A DNA stretch of 64,000 nucleotides. Origin: Reclinomonas americana ATCC 50394. Its lineage: Eukaryota; Jakobida; Jakobea; Jakobida. The stretch is taken from the NCBI GenBank assembly GCA_048213135.1, contig PS015097.1, positions 326,678-390,677 on the forward strand, given 5' to 3'. A program made the position numbers and the translations under genes. This document shows positions 1 through 12,568 of the stretch, piece after piece (the stretch's first letter is position 1; each line of letters starts with the position of its first letter). The notes under the pieces were generated by a model. The model made no database searches and was not told where the DNA came from. It saw only the letters and a list, made by a program, of their open reading frames with translations.

Positions 1-91
1 AGAGAGAGAGAGAGAGAGAGAGAGAGAGCGGGAGGACAAGGAGTGGATGAGTGAACGAGTGCAGTGACGACTGCAGATAGTCAGAGAAAGA

Positions 92-126
<35 letters not shown>

Positions 127-1197
127 CAGAAGAGATAGTCAAGGGTCTGCAGATAGTCAGGCAGAGACAGAATGAAGGACTCGATGAGACAGGGAGTGTA
201 TGAGAGAGAGACAAGTGGGAAGACAGGGAAATAGAGAGAGAGATGTGAGTGGAGAGAGACACGGGAGAGGAAGGGAGACGTGGAGAGGAGGAAGGAGATG
301 AGTGAATAAGTGACAGTCAGACAGAAGAGACCGAGCGGATGAGTGACAAGATGAGAGAGAGAGAGAGGCAAAGGCCAGCAGAGCACTCCCTCCCTTCTCT
401 CCATTCCCCTCCCACACACCTCTCTTCATGCGCAGTTCCACCAACGCCTGCTCGCCCTCCCGATCGATTCTGTGCAGGTTGGCCACGGCCTCCACCACAT
501 CGTCCACTGCGCGCGAGTGCACCTGCATGTCGCCGCACAGCAGCTGTGTGGCGAATCGTTCCAGCAGATCGCCGTCGAGAACTTGTCGCATGTTGGCGTC
601 GACTTCTTCGCTGTTGCCGTTGCTGGTCAGTGAGGGCACGAGGTCGATGAGCAGTTCGTCGACGTGGCCAGTGGAGGAGACTGTGAGGGAGAGTGCAGGA
701 AGAGGGAGGGAGGGAGTGAGTGGGGGAGTGTGAGTGAGTGTGAGAGAGTGAGTGAGTGAATGAATGAGTGAGTATCTGAGAGATACAGAGAGAGAGAGAG
801 AGTGAATGAGTGAGTGAGTGAGTGAGCNNNNNNNNNNNNNNNNNNNNNNNNNNNNNNNNNNNNNNNNNNNNNNNNNNNNNNNNNNNNNNNNNNNNNNNNN
901 NNNNNNNNNNNNNNNNNNNNNNNNNNNNNNNNNNNNNNNNNNNNNNNNNNNNNNNNNNNNNNNNNNNNNNNNNNNNNNNNNNNNNNNNNNNNNNNNNNNN
1001 NNNNNNNNNNNNNNNNNNNNNNNNNNNNNNNNNNNNNNNNNNNNNNNNNNNNNNNNNNNNNNNNNNNNNNNNNNNNNNNNNNNNNNNNNNNNNNNNNNNN
1101 NNNNNNNNNNNNNNNNNNNNNNNNNNNNNNNNNNNNNNNNNNNNNNNNNNNNNNNNNNNNNNNNNNNNNNNNNNNNNNNNNNNAGAGAGAGAGAGAG

Positions 1198-1295
<98 letters not shown>

Positions 1296-1463
1296 ATATG
1301 CAGAGACTGTTGACTTACTTGCTGGTGATGCACTTTGATGAAGAAGAGAGGCACGCAGGGCGTAGCATTCACGTTCGGCGTCGGCGCGTGAGGGTATGCG
1401 TACGCGGAGTGGTCCGCCGAGTGCGGAGGGGCGAAGAAAGGTGAGGGAGAGGGATTCGCGCAT
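1..1463 (-). CDS. 5' part of an unrecognised gene, running off the left edge
   Basis: Two exons can be supported. The first (about 1463 down to 1319) ends at a good GTAAGT donor and encodes a segment containing RADAERECYALRASLLHQSA. The second (680 down to 420) follows a CCCTCACAG acceptor and encodes an acidic helical stretch with LIDLVPSLTSNGNSEEVD, DLLERFATQLLCGDMQ and VVEAVANLHRIDREGEQALV. Both ends of the intron are in phase 1, which supports joining them, but the intron holds a TG array and a 356-base gap, so a hidden exon is possible. The ATG at 1463 is the nearest one in frame; the true start could lie in a further upstream exon near 1560. The gene continues beyond position 1 after a GTGTGT donor. 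I recognise no family. Confidence 0.45.
828..1183. other. Assembly gap (356 N)
   Basis: Run of N inside an intron. It is bordered on the left by GAGT/AG repeats and on the right by AG and then a long TG array, so the true sequence is probably simple repeat that the assembler could not span. Confidence 0.95.
1201..1294. repeat. (TG)n microsatellite
   Basis: An essentially perfect TG dinucleotide array of about 94 bases lies in the first intron of the leftmost gene, immediately after an AG array and an assembly gap. Open frames across it (runs of Cys-Val or His-Thr) are artefacts. Confidence 0.95.
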
Positions 1464-2824
1464 GATTGCGCGCACGATTTGAGATGGAGATGTCGATCGG
1501 ATGGATGGTTGAAGGGACTCTTATCTCGCGGACGGTGGTTGCACAGAGCATGGGGGACAACTTGCCATTAGCTACCTGCAACGGCGAGCTGCTTGTGGTT
1601 GAGAATTAGGTGAGAAACTGGAGTACAAGTGGTGTTCGAATTCGGGTTTGGAATTCGAAACGGTCTGGCCAGCTGGGTTCTGGCGAGCTTGGCCGGCCTC
1701 GGGACCTCCTCGCGGACAGAAGAGAGCGTCTCTACGATAACCCGTGCAAAATCGCGTGTGCCGTGACAGAAGATTGGAAAATGGTGCCGAAGAATTCAAA
1801 TTGCGATTGGTTGCAGCCAGTTGAGCGAAATCGGTCTTGTTGTAGTGCCACGGAAAACCAACTCTGCTTGGACTTCCTGCGGCTGTTTTTGACAACAACA
1901 ACAATTCATTCACCAAAGCAAGATATCTGCGAGTTTACATTTCGCTTGCTTGCATGATGCGTGTANNNNNNNNNNNNNNNNNNNNTTTCGCGCGATCGCT
2001 GCCCGCCGCGACGTGTGGTTTGGTCCGTAAACATGCAGGCCACCTCTCGTCATACACGACCATCGCATCAAGCTGCTTGGCCTGCTACAGCAATTCATAC
2101 AGCTGTGTTGCTGTTTGGGTTAGTAAAGTTGTTGTTGTTGTTTTGCATCCGGATGCATGCGATTTTCTTGCACTTTCGCGGTGGATGAAAACTTCAAGCG
2201 GGAAAATGCAACGAATGCTGCACCTGGTACAGCAATGCCTCGACATGCCATGGCACGCCTCGGACTGCAAATCACCTGTGCGCAAGAAATACCGGATCCT
2301 GCCGAATGTTTGATTTTCCCCCGGCACTCACACCCAATCTCCTCCCTCATCTCCCCACATCTCTCTTCACCGGCCTCCTCACCTTCTCCATTCCCCACCT
2401 TGTCGGTTACCGTAGATGCCTACCATCATGTTCGAGTTTGCCACAAACGTCGCATGTCCTCCCGCGGGAAGTCTCTCTCGCGACACAGACTGCACGCTCT
2501 TGCCGCGCTCTGCCTTTTTGCAGGCAACACTCTCATTACACACAGTCTCGGCGATTGCGCTGTCTGCTGCTGCTGCTGCTGCTGGTGACAGAGTTCGCAC
2601 CACAACGTCATGGTAATGGACGCTCAATCATCACTCCACACAAGACACACACAGACACGCGCGCACACTACATTCACACTCACACACACTAACGTACGCA
2701 CACTTTGTCTCTCTCTCTCTCTCTCTCTCTGTCTGCATAACTCGCATATTCTCACGTTGAGCATCACAAGAAGAATGTGTCTCTCACTCTCCTCATCTTC
2801 CCCTCCTCTCTCTCACACACACAG
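1464..2824. other. Region between two divergent genes, possibly with unassigned 5' exons
   Basis: About 1.36 kb separates the start of the leftmost minus-strand gene from the first exon I can support in the plus-strand STAND gene. It probably carries a shared promoter and 5' UTR exons. An ATG at 2416 opens a frame of about 60 codons (with FEFATNVACPPAGSLS) ending in a CTG repeat and a GT donor, which could be an early exon of the STAND gene, but its phase does not fit the next exon cleanly. There is a 20-base gap at 1966-1985. Confidence 0.4.
1966..1985. other. Assembly gap (20 N)
   Basis: Short run of N of fixed-looking length in the intergenic region; probably a nominal-size contig join. 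Confidence 0.95.
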
Positions 2825-5800
2825 GGCGACTCACTCACACTCCAGCTGTCGCCTGAGATGCACGGCGTTGATGCGGGCGATGTGGCTTCAGTTGCGTCGC
2901 CTATTTATCTGTCTGTCTGTTTGTCTTTTGTGACATGTGAGCGCGTCACTCCACTGAGAGCGCGCGCGTGTGTGTGTGAGAGAGAGAAAGACGAGAGTGT
3001 CTGTGTGTGTGGCCTCTCACCTCCCAGCTCTTTGAGTGTGTGAGTGAGGATGTGGAGGATTAGGCGCGCGCGTGCTGTCTTTCACGGGCATGGGCATGTC
3101 GCCCTCGCTCTCCGTGTCACACACGCGCTCACTCTTCTGGCTCGTGATGCACGAGTCTTTGCTCTGTTTGTGTCATGATTCTTCATGTATTGTTCGATAT
3201 TTTCCGATCATTATCCGCGCCTCAAGAGATTTTTAACTTTTTTCTGTGTCTTCTGTGTGTGTGTGTGTGTGTCTTGTGTGCAGCCGGCACCGCCCACATT
3301 CATGGTGTTTCCGAGCAGTCGATTAGCGCAGCAATTTCGCGGCGAGAAGCGAGGCGAGCTGGACCCGGTTCGTTTTTTTCTTTCCTCCGCGCGTTTGTCT
3401 TTCTTTCCTGCGTCTCACACTTGGTCGCCCAGAACATCACCCTCGCGCCCTTTGATCACGAGTCACCGCCCGGCAACATTCAAGTGTTCCACGCCGGCCG
3501 CAACATTCGTCTGTCCATTCAGCGTGTGGTCCGCGAAGCCTTTTCGCCGTGCTTTGTGTTTCTCCTGGAGAGCAGTTGCGTGTGTTTCTGCTGTTTGTGG
3601 ATTGCACAGGCGTATCCGTCTCTGACGCACGCACAGCGTTCACACGAGGTCCCAACCCGCATCTCGCCGCTCCGTTTGTAGTGGAGACGGCCACGGCGCC
3701 GTATGACACGCGCGGATACATTGAGCGCACGTTTTACACGTCGTACCGCGACACCAAGACGCCGCCGATTATTTTCTCGTTTGCCGCCGACAACACGCGC
3801 CCCGATCGTTCCGAGTTGGTGGTGCGCGTCGGTCACTGCACGGGCTACTCGAAGCAGTCGGCGATTTTGTACATTTGCGTCATCTCTGCCGATGGCTCGC
3901 TGGCGGTGGTGTCCGAGGCGTTCCGCACGTCGCGCCGGAAACCGCCGAAAATCAACGAGCTGCCGCCGTTCATCGACGTGAACATTACGCAGTTCATTGC
4001 GCCCACCGTGTACGACAGCATGTCCACACGGAAATGGGTGCACGGTCAGTTCGACTATCAGAATCCACGAGGTGAGAAATGATCAACGAAGTGGTGGTGA
4101 CGCTGATCTTTGCTCCCCCTCTCGCTGTGCTCTCCTTCTCGCTGTGCTCTCCTTCTCGCTGTGCTCTCCCTCTCGCTCTGCTCCCTCTCGCTCTGCCCCC
4201 TCTCGCTCTGCCCCCTCTCGCTCTGCTCCCCCTGTCGCTCTGCTCTCCCTCTCGCTCTGCTCTCCCTCTCGCTCTTCTCCCCCTCTCTCTGTTCCCTCTC
4301 TCTGTTCCCTCTCGCTCTGCTCCCTGTCGCTCTGCTCCCCCTCTCGCTCTGCTCCCCTCTCGCTCTGCTCCCCTCTCNNNNNNNNNNNNNNNNNNNNNNN
4401 NNNNNNNNNNNNNNNNNNNNNNNNNNNNNNNNNNNNNNNNNNNNNNNNNNNNNNNNNNNNNNNNNNNNNNNNNNNNNNNNNNNNNNNNNNNNNNNNNNNN
4501 NNNNNNNNNNNNNNNNNNNNNNNNNNNNNNNNNNNNNNNNNNNNNNNNNNNNNNNNNNNNNNNNNNNNNNNNNNNNNNNNNNNNNNNNNNNNNNNNNNNN
4601 NNNNNNNNNNNNNNNNNNNNNNNNNNNNNNNNNNNNNNNNNNNNNNNNNNNNNNNNNNNNNNNNNNNNNNNNNNNNNNNNNNNNNNNNNNNNNNNNNNNN
4701 NNNNNNNNNNNNNNNNNNNNNNNNCCCTCCTCCCTCCCTCCCTCCCCTCCCTCCTCTCCCCTCCCCTTCCCCTCCCCCTCCCCCCTTCCCCTCACACCCC
4801 CCTCCCTTTCCTCTCTTGCAGAAGCCTCGGCCGACATTGGTTCGGTGGCCTTCCACTCCCCACTGGTGACCTCGCCCATGGGCGTCGGACCGATGCACTA
4901 CGCACAGTCGGTGATGCTGCCGGCGTACTCACAGTCGGCACCGGCGACCTCGAACCTCATGCACTACATGGGCGGCGGCGGCGGCGGCGGTGCCAGTGCC
5001 GCCGGCATGATGGCGGGCGCGGCGGCCGGCATGGCCGGCGTCGGAGTCGGCGCCGCGGTCATGTCCCATCACCACCTCCATCACCACCACCCCGGTTTTC
5101 ACACCGGCAGCGGCAGCTACGCCTCGAGTCACGCCGAGTCCATTGACGAGGACGAGAGTGGAAGTGGTATCGGTGGTGGTGGCGGCGGTGGTGGTGACGA
5201 AAGCGACATGCTCTACGCACACGGAGGACCGAGTGACTACTCGCAGCCGCTCGTGTCGCTTCCGCCACAATTCAGCATGCGCAACGGTCTCCGCATGCCG
5301 ACGGTGAAGAACCCGCGAGGCGGCGACGGCTCTCCAACCGCCGCCATGTTGGCGACTGGCCACTACTCGACAACGACCACGACGACCACCACACCCACCG
5401 CATCCTCATCGGTCACCGCAGTCGCCAACAGCCCCAACATGTTCACCGGGCCGTCCATTCCTGGCGCCTTGATGGGACCGCCTGGATCGACCCGCGCCGT
5501 GGCCGCCGTCTCCATGTCGATGGGACCGCCGCCACCCATGACGCCACCTCGACAGAATCGTCACGCGCCGCCGTTTGTGGCGCCCATCCCCATTCCGATT
5601 GGCGGCTCTGGTGGACCCGGCACTCCAGGCACGCCGTCTTCGGTGCCTGGCACACCGTCGTCGCCTGCTCTCGGTGAGCACCCGTTCCTGTTGATCCTGA
5701 TTGCTGTTATATGTTGTGGCTGACGCGCAGTGCGTGCAGGTCGATCGGATTCCTGGGGTGACTTGGCGGGCACGCCGACCAGTCGCGGCGCGGGTGCGAA

Positions 5801-6478
5801 TAGTGGCGCCGATCCGAGTCGCCGTTCGTCCAGTTCGTCGTCGTCGCCGCGCCCGGACGGCGAAAGTGCTCTCGGAGAGGGAGTGCTCGGCGACGAGCTG
5901 GAGGGCTTTGAGCCGCCGCGAACATGGGGCGGTCGTCCGTTTTCCGTGTTTCACACGTTCGGCAGCGAGGGCGGGTCGTCGCCGCCGCCGCCTGTGTTGG
6001 CCGGTGGCGGCGTGTTTGGCCAGCACGCACAACATCACCATCATCACCACCACCACGACGACCACTTTGACGGCAGTGCGATGGAGATGCACATGGATCT
6101 GGGTCAGGAGGATGACCATCTTCGTAGTCAACAGCCACAACAACATCACCACCATCACCACCACCATCATCACCATCACCTCGATCAGTCACATGGTCGA
6201 CCTGTGCTGTCCACGGGTGGTGGTGGCGGTGGAGGAGGGGGCGTCGGTGGAGGAGGCGGCGGTGGTACTGGTGGCGGAGTGCTGCACGAGGTGCGACCAA
6301 GTCAGTTGTGTTGTCGACGTATGGACGTCTCACTCATTGTTCCTCGGGTGCAGCGTCACGGATTCGGTGGTGGCGACCTGTTCCCCTCCAGTGAGGAGTA
6401 TTACCACCAGGAGCCGTTGACTCCCGTGTTGCCCATGGAGTCCAGCGGCGGCGAGCAAGGTATGTGGATCTCGGAAAA

Positions 6479-6549
<71 letters not shown>

Positions 6550-7077
6550 NNNNNNNNNNNNNNNNNNNNNNNNNNNNNNNNNNNNNNNNNNNNNNNNNNN
6601 NNNNNNNNNNNNNNNNNNNNNNNNNNNNNNNNNNNNNNNNNNNNNNNNNNNNNNNNNNNNNNNNNNNNNNNNNNNNNNNNNNNNNNNNNNNNNNNNNNNN
6701 NNNNNNNNNNNNNNNNNNNNNNNNNNNNNNNNNNNNNNNNNNNNNNNNNNNNNNNNNNNNNNNNNNNNNNNNNNNNNNNNNNNNNNNNNNNNNNNNNNNN
6801 NNNNNNNNNNNNNNNNNNNNNNNNNNNNNNNNNNNNNNNNNNNNNNNNNNNNNNNNNNNNNNNNNNNNNNNNNNNNNNNNNNNNNNNNNNNNNNNNNNNN
6901 NNNNNNNNNNNNNNNNNNNNNNNNNNNNNNNNNNNNNNNNNNNNNNNNNNNNNNNNNNNNNNNNNNNNNNNNNNNNNNNNNNNNNNNNNNNNNNNNNNNN
7001 NNNNNNNNNNNNNNNNNNNNNNNNNNNNNNNNNNNNNNNNNNNNNNNNNNNNNNNNNNNNNNNNNNNNNNNNNNNNN

Positions 7078-7113
<36 letters not shown>

Positions 7114-7231
7114 ATGACGAGAGTGAAAGAGAGAGAGAGAGCACGCAGAGTCGACCTTGTCTCTCTCGCTCACTCTCTCTACTTCTCACACATACACTGT
7201 CTCTGTCTGTTTCATGCTCTCTCTCTCTGTT

Positions 7232-7279
<48 letters not shown>

Positions 7280-8538
7280 TGCGTGTCTCCCGTGAACTTA
7301 CTTCCTCTTTCTTTCTCACTGTCAATCTCCAACTGTACTGTCACTTTGTCTGTCACTTTCTGTGTCTCTCTTTTATCTCTTTTATGCATGTCTCTCTCGC
7401 TTGCTGTCTTCTCTCCTTCAGTCTCTTTGTCTCTGTCTTTCCGTGTCTCTCACTCTCTCTTTTTCTCACTCTTTATCTCTGTCTCTCTCACTCTCCTCTC
7501 TCTCACTCTCTCTTTTCTCTGTCTCATTTTCTCTTGATGTCTCTCTCTCACTCACCCCACTCTCTTCCTATGTCACTCTTGTCAATCTCCTTTACGGGCA
7601 TGTCTCTCTCGCTCGCATTCTTTCTCTCCTTCAGTCTCCTCATCTTCTCTGTCTCTCCGTGTCTCTGTCTCTCTCTCTCTCGCCCACTCTCTCCCCTCTC
7701 GCTCTGCATGTGTCTCTGTCTTTTCTCTTGATGTCTCTCTCTCACCCCACTCACTTTCTCTGCCTCTCTGTTTGTCTCTTTTACATGCGTCTCTCTCGCT
7801 CACTTTCTTTCACTTGTTCAGCCTCCTTATTTTCTCACTCTCTCTCTCTGTATGTCCCTGTCGGTCTTCCTCTCCGCGTCTGTCTCATTCTGTCTACGTG
7901 TCTCTCACTCTCTCGTCTCAGTCACTGTCCTCTTTTGTCTGTCTCTTTTCCCGTGCATCTCTCTTTTCTCTTTCTCTCTCTCTCTCTCCCTTCCCCTCCC
8001 CTCCCCTCCCCTCCCTCCCCTCCCTCCCTCCTCCTCCCCTCCCTCCCCCCCCCCCCCTTTTTGCGTCTCACAATGCGGCAGGTGGCGAATCGAGCGGCGT
8101 GCAACACGCGTCGGATCTCGCCGAATGGCACATGCGAGTCGACCCGGCGGAGAAGCTGAGCAAAGGCCACCTGGTTGGCGTTCACAAGAAAGGTGCGGGG
8201 AGAGGAACAAAGAGAGGCTGGCTGACCTGTCTGCGGTTTCTCAAAGAAAAAAACATGCATGGGTGAACGCAGGTGCCATTTCCAAGCGCACAGCCGGCTG
8301 TTTGTGGCTCGCCATTGTGGCCTCGGATCCACTACTCACCGGCACGGGATATCGCGAGAATGTGCGACTGGAGGATGGCAATGCGGTGGCATACATCGGG
8401 CAGGCACCGTGCTATGTGCGAGCCACTGGTCCACCTCGCACCGGCGACCTGCTTACCGCCTCTGGTTTCAACGACGGCACCGCCCGTGTGTTGGGCTTTG
8501 GTGAAGCCACGCCAATTCCACCAGTCGGTCGAGTACTC

Positions 8539-8633
<95 letters not shown>

Positions 8634-9510
8634 GTCGTCGTCGTCGTTCGGTTGGTTGGGTGGTGGTGGTGGTAGTCGTACGTACGACGTACGTACGTAG
8701 TAGGTAGGTAGGTAGGTCGGTTACGTTGGTACGTAGTNNNNNNNNNNNNNNNNNNNNNNNNNNNNNNNNNNNNNNNNNNNNNNNNNNNNNNNNNNNNNNN
8801 NNNNNNNNNNNNNNNNNNNNNNNNNNNNNNNNNNNNNNNNNNNNNNNNNNNNNNNNNNNNNNNNNNNNNNNNNNNNNNNNNNNNNNNNNNNNNNNNNNNN
8901 NNNNNNNNNNNNNNNNNNNNNNNNNNNNNNNNNNNNNNNNNNNNNNNNNNNNNNNNNNNNNNNNNNNNNNNNNNNNNNNNNNNNNNNNNNNNNNNNNNNN
9001 NNNNNNNNNNNNNNNNNNNNNNNNNNNNNNNNNNNNNNNNNNNNNNNNNNNNNNNNNNNNNNNNNNNNNNNNNNNNNNNNNNNNNNNNNNNNNNNNNNNN
9101 NNNNNNNNNNNNNNNNNNNNNNNNNNNNNNNNNNNNNNNNNNNNNNNNNNNNNNNNNNNNNNNNNNNNNNNNNNNNNNNNNNNNNNNNNNNNNNNNNNNN
9201 NNNNNNNNNNNNNNNNNNNNNNNNNNNNNNNNNNNNNNNNNNNNNNNNNNNNNNNNNNNNNNNNNNNNNNNNNNNNNNNNNNNNNNNNNNNNNNNNNNNN
9301 NNNNNNNNNNNNNNNNNNNNNNNNNNNNNNNNNNNNNNNNNNNNNNNNNNNNNNNNNNNNNNNNNNNNNNNNNNNNNNNNNNNNNNNNNNNNNNNNNNNN
9401 NNNNNNNNNNNNNNNNNNNNNNNNNNNNNNNNNNNNNNNNNNNNNNNNNNNNNNNNNNNNNNNNCGGTACGTACGTACGTCGTCGTCGTACGTCGTCGTC
9501 GTACGTACGT

Positions 9511-9574
<64 letters not shown>

Positions 9575-9578
9575 ACGT

Positions 9579-9641
<63 letters not shown>

Positions 9642-11480
9642 ATTCATCGCGCAAGCGTTTCTATACAACACTCATCCCTCGTTAATTCTCTCTGCTCATA
9701 GCCGGTGGAATCGGAGCGCGCTCAGAGATCCACTACAGGCTCATCGCCCCCGTCATCCCCACCGCCATCGTCGTTGCTGGTCAATGTGCCACCACTGCCG
9801 AGGAGTCACATCCCGCTGGCGGAGGACGCCGCGCAGGCGCTGCTGCAGTCGTTGACGGGTGGTGGCAGTGGTTCGGGTGTGGATGTGGTGGCTCTTGTCG
9901 GCTTGCCGGGTTCTGGGAAGAGCACCTTTGCGTCGGCTGTGGTGCGGCTACCGCAGGTCGCTGCGGTGTTCACGGATGGAGTGTTTTGGATTCGTGCCGG
10001 TCGCAATGCGGACCCGCTGGTTCTTCATCGTCGCTTGTGCGACGTGGCCTCGCTGCGTGCAATATCCGAGCAGGCCACAGATGTGGATAGTTCGCGTGAC
10101 GAGCTGCGACAGCGACTAGAGGGTCGACGCTGCTTGGTGAGACGTTCATTGACAGTGTGTGCTTAGATATGCGTAGATCACTGAACGAGTCTGGCAGATT
10201 GTGGTCGACGACGTGTGGGAGTCCATTGTGTTGTATTCGTTGTCGCTCGGCCTGCCGGGTGTGACATTGCTGGTGACCACGTCCCTACGAGACACGGTGC
10301 GAGCTGCCGGTGCCGCTGTCATCAGCATGCCTGTGATGAGCGTGGAGCAGGGCGTCGAATTGCTGCGTCTGGTCGGCGATCGCACAGACAGTTGTGTTCA
10401 CTTGCCTCCTTTGTTTGTGTGGCGTTGCGTTATTGTTGACTCGTGTGTGTCACAGAAGCGTGGGACGATCCAGCCAATCCACTGCGCCTGCTCTTCCACG
10501 TGTGTGCGACGCGCCTCGTGCGACGATGCGGTGTGCTGCCGGCCGCAGTGGTGGCACTGGGCATGCACCTGCGTGACCGCCCGCTGGAGGAGTGGGACGA
10601 GTGTGTGCACATGCTGGAGTGTGTGTGCACGTCGCCATTTTTCGACGCCGAAAGTGCCGTGTCGTCAGGAGTGGCTCCCACGTGCGCCACTGCGGAGCTG
10701 AGCGAGGAGATTCGTCAGCGAATCGGGCGTGAACTGTTCCCCTTTGATGCACTGCTCGGTACGCTCGACGCGGCCTCTCGCCGTGCCTACCTCTCCCTGG
10801 CTCTGCTGCCGGCATTCCAGCTCATCAGTGGTGAGTACCCCTTTTTCCCCCCGCACTGGTTGCACGAGGGAGGTCTCGCTTCTCACCAAGCAAACAGAGA
10901 CGGTGCTGAAGAGCATGTGGGAATCGATTGGACGATTCAGCAAACTCGTTCGGTCGCTGGAGAGCTGCTGCCTGTTGGAGCGAGTTATGGTCAGTGGCAG
11001 TGAGCGTCACTCGACGACGACCACGATTGCCACGTATGCGCTGCGCTGTCCGCTGCAATGGGTGGCGCTCAAGTCTGCATGGCACTCAATGCCATCGCTG
11101 TGTGCCGGCGTCACCATCTCGCCGCCATTGGCGACCGTGCTCGCAGCGCTGCCGGAGGTGGCCACCAGTGACACGAGCATGGCCACCGACTGGGAGCAGG
11201 CACGACGGTCCGTTTCGGCGGGGTGTCTTTTGCCGCTCCCCGAGCAGGTGAGTTCGTATGTGCGAGAGAGAGCTGAGGAGATAGGAAAGGGACGTGCTCA
11301 TTGAGTCGTTGATTGCAGCCGGCGACTGTCAGAGCCGATGGGATGGCTCTGCTGACAGCCGAACTTGTGGCCCTCGGCGGCGCGCACATGCGCAAGACAC
11401 AGTCGGACCGCAGCATGCTGTCGGCTTCCGTGCGTCGTCGTTCGTCCTTTGATCAAGATCTCCCACTCGGTCGTTCGTAG
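2825..11480 (+). CDS. STAND/NB-ARC family ATPase with Gly/His-rich middle and a phage-tail-like beta domain
   Basis: Exons: 2825-2890, 3284-3367, 3433-~3523, 3610-4071, 4822-5673, 5740-6290, 6354-6459, 8082-8192, 8273-~8532, 9702-10136, 10198-10390, 10456-10830, 10898-11247, 11319-11480; nearly all joins agree in phase, giving at least 1,365 residues. Domains in order: a beta-rich N-terminal region (TAPYDTRGYIERTFYTSYRD, ending in basic TSRRKPPK); about 500 residues of Gly/His/Ser/Pro low complexity; a compact domain (SDLAEWHMRVDPAEKLSKGH, AYIGQAPCYVRATGPPRTGD, TASGFNDGTARV) that reminds me of phage tail-spike peptidase-G2-type domains; then NB-ARC with FTDGVFWIRAG, Walker A GLPGSGKST, Walker B IVVDDVWES and LVTTSLRD, and a winged-helix-like RRAYLSLALLPAF segment. 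No WD40 or LRR repeats follow. STAND ATPases are oligomerising signalling switches in defence and cell death. The first exon, the donor of exon 3 and the region under the gap at 8738-9464 are uncertain. Confidence 0.75.
4378..4724. other. Assembly gap (347 N)
   Basis: Run of N in an intron of the STAND gene, flanked by a degenerate CTCTCGCTCTGCTCCC tandem repeat on the left and a CCCTCC tract on the right. Confidence 0.95.
6482..7110. repeat. (AG)n microsatellite around an assembly gap (6550-7077)
   Basis: AG arrays of about 68 and 33 bases flank a 528-base run of N. All of it lies in the 1.6-kb intron of the STAND gene (6460-8081). The rest of that intron, to about 8060, is an almost pure pyrimidine tract of CTCTCT with TGTCTC units. 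Confidence 0.9.
8541..9640. repeat. Nested simple repeats around a 727-base gap
   Basis: In order: about 92 bases of TG, a short TCG run, GTAC/GTAG tetranucleotides, the gap (8738-9464), GTAC/CGT units, about 80 bases of TCG, and another 60-base TG array. It sits between two coding exons of the STAND gene and is almost certainly one intron, although an exon inside the gap cannot be excluded. Confidence 0.9.
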
Positions 11481-11728
11481 AAGACATTATTAGAAGGGAT
11501 CATGGGACTCCCTCGTCCATTGTTTAAGCATTTCTGGAGCCACTCTGGCCCCCTTCCCCCCTTTTTCTCTCTCTTTTTTTGTTGCGTGTATAAGCGTGTG
11601 TGTGTGTGTGTGTATGTGTGTGCGCGTGTGCAGTGAAGAAAATGCAGTCACACTTTGTGTATTTTTCAGGTGTTGCCCGCACCACACCACACGAGCCACA
11701 ATCCACTTCCACACCAGACAAAATGATC
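11481..11728. other. Convergent 3' intergenic region
   Basis: 248 bp lie between the stop codons of the STAND gene (plus) and the CDGSH gene (minus). It contains a short GT repeat at 11597-11620 and a T-rich stretch. No gene is seen. Confidence 0.6.
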
Positions 11729-12533
11729 TCACTGCTCTTCGGTACTGGAGCTGCGGCGACCCCACAGGCGGTACGCCACAGCGCCAAGAATGGCCACGGC
11801 AGCAATGCCGGCGCCAATGAGCGAGTACTTGACAACCTGCGCACGCGACTCGGCCTTGCGCTGAATCTCCTGCTTCTCCACCGTCGTCAGCACGTCCTTG
11901 GCCAGTGCGTTGTGCGATCCTGCGCAAGACCACAGTGAGGTACAGACGACACGGGTATCTAACCCGCGACGAACCATCGCAGTACGGCGGCGTCTTGGTC
12001 TGTGTGTCGAGAGTGAGCATCAGCTACTTCACTCGACAGTCAATCGCTCGCACCTGCTTGCACATGCACAGGTACTTGTCGGGCTCCGTCACCAGCACGG
12101 GCTGGATGCTCGCAGTGGTCACAGTCGAGTGCGATCCATCACAGAACGGCTGCGTGCTGCGGAGGAAGGAAGAATAAGGAGTTGGACGACTCATCACGAT
12201 CAGATGATGCACATGATGCAGATGGCACACCGCACCTGGAGAGTCCGCACGCACACCAGTCTGTTCGCAGAGATAGCACGCACGAGTACACGAGGAGTGA
12301 GTAAGTGAGTGGGGCAGTTGAGTTCGGATTCAAATCTCATCCTCATCCTCATTCGTTCTCTCTCTCTCACACACATACTCTCTCTCTCTCTCTCTCACTC
12401 TCTCTCACACAACATTGTTCCTTGCCCTCGGCGGGAACCGGGGCGTGCGGCTTGCGATCGTAGACCACAGTGCCGGGCTTCAGTGCGGGTGCGGAGGAGC
12501 CTGTTCATGAGAGATGAGAATAGATACACATAG

Positions 12534-12568
<35 letters not shown>

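Noticed and set aside
317-1475. Frames of His-Thr, Cys-Val and Arg-Glu repeats crossing N runs
   Set aside because: They are translations of TG or AG microsatellites and assembly gaps. The same applies at 4058-5146, 6334-7295, 8537-9685 and 55634-56832.
7114-8159. Ser/Leu-rich plus-strand frames over the CTCTCT tract
   Set aside because: Three overlapping frames exist because the repeat lacks stops. They lie wholly within an intron of the STAND gene.
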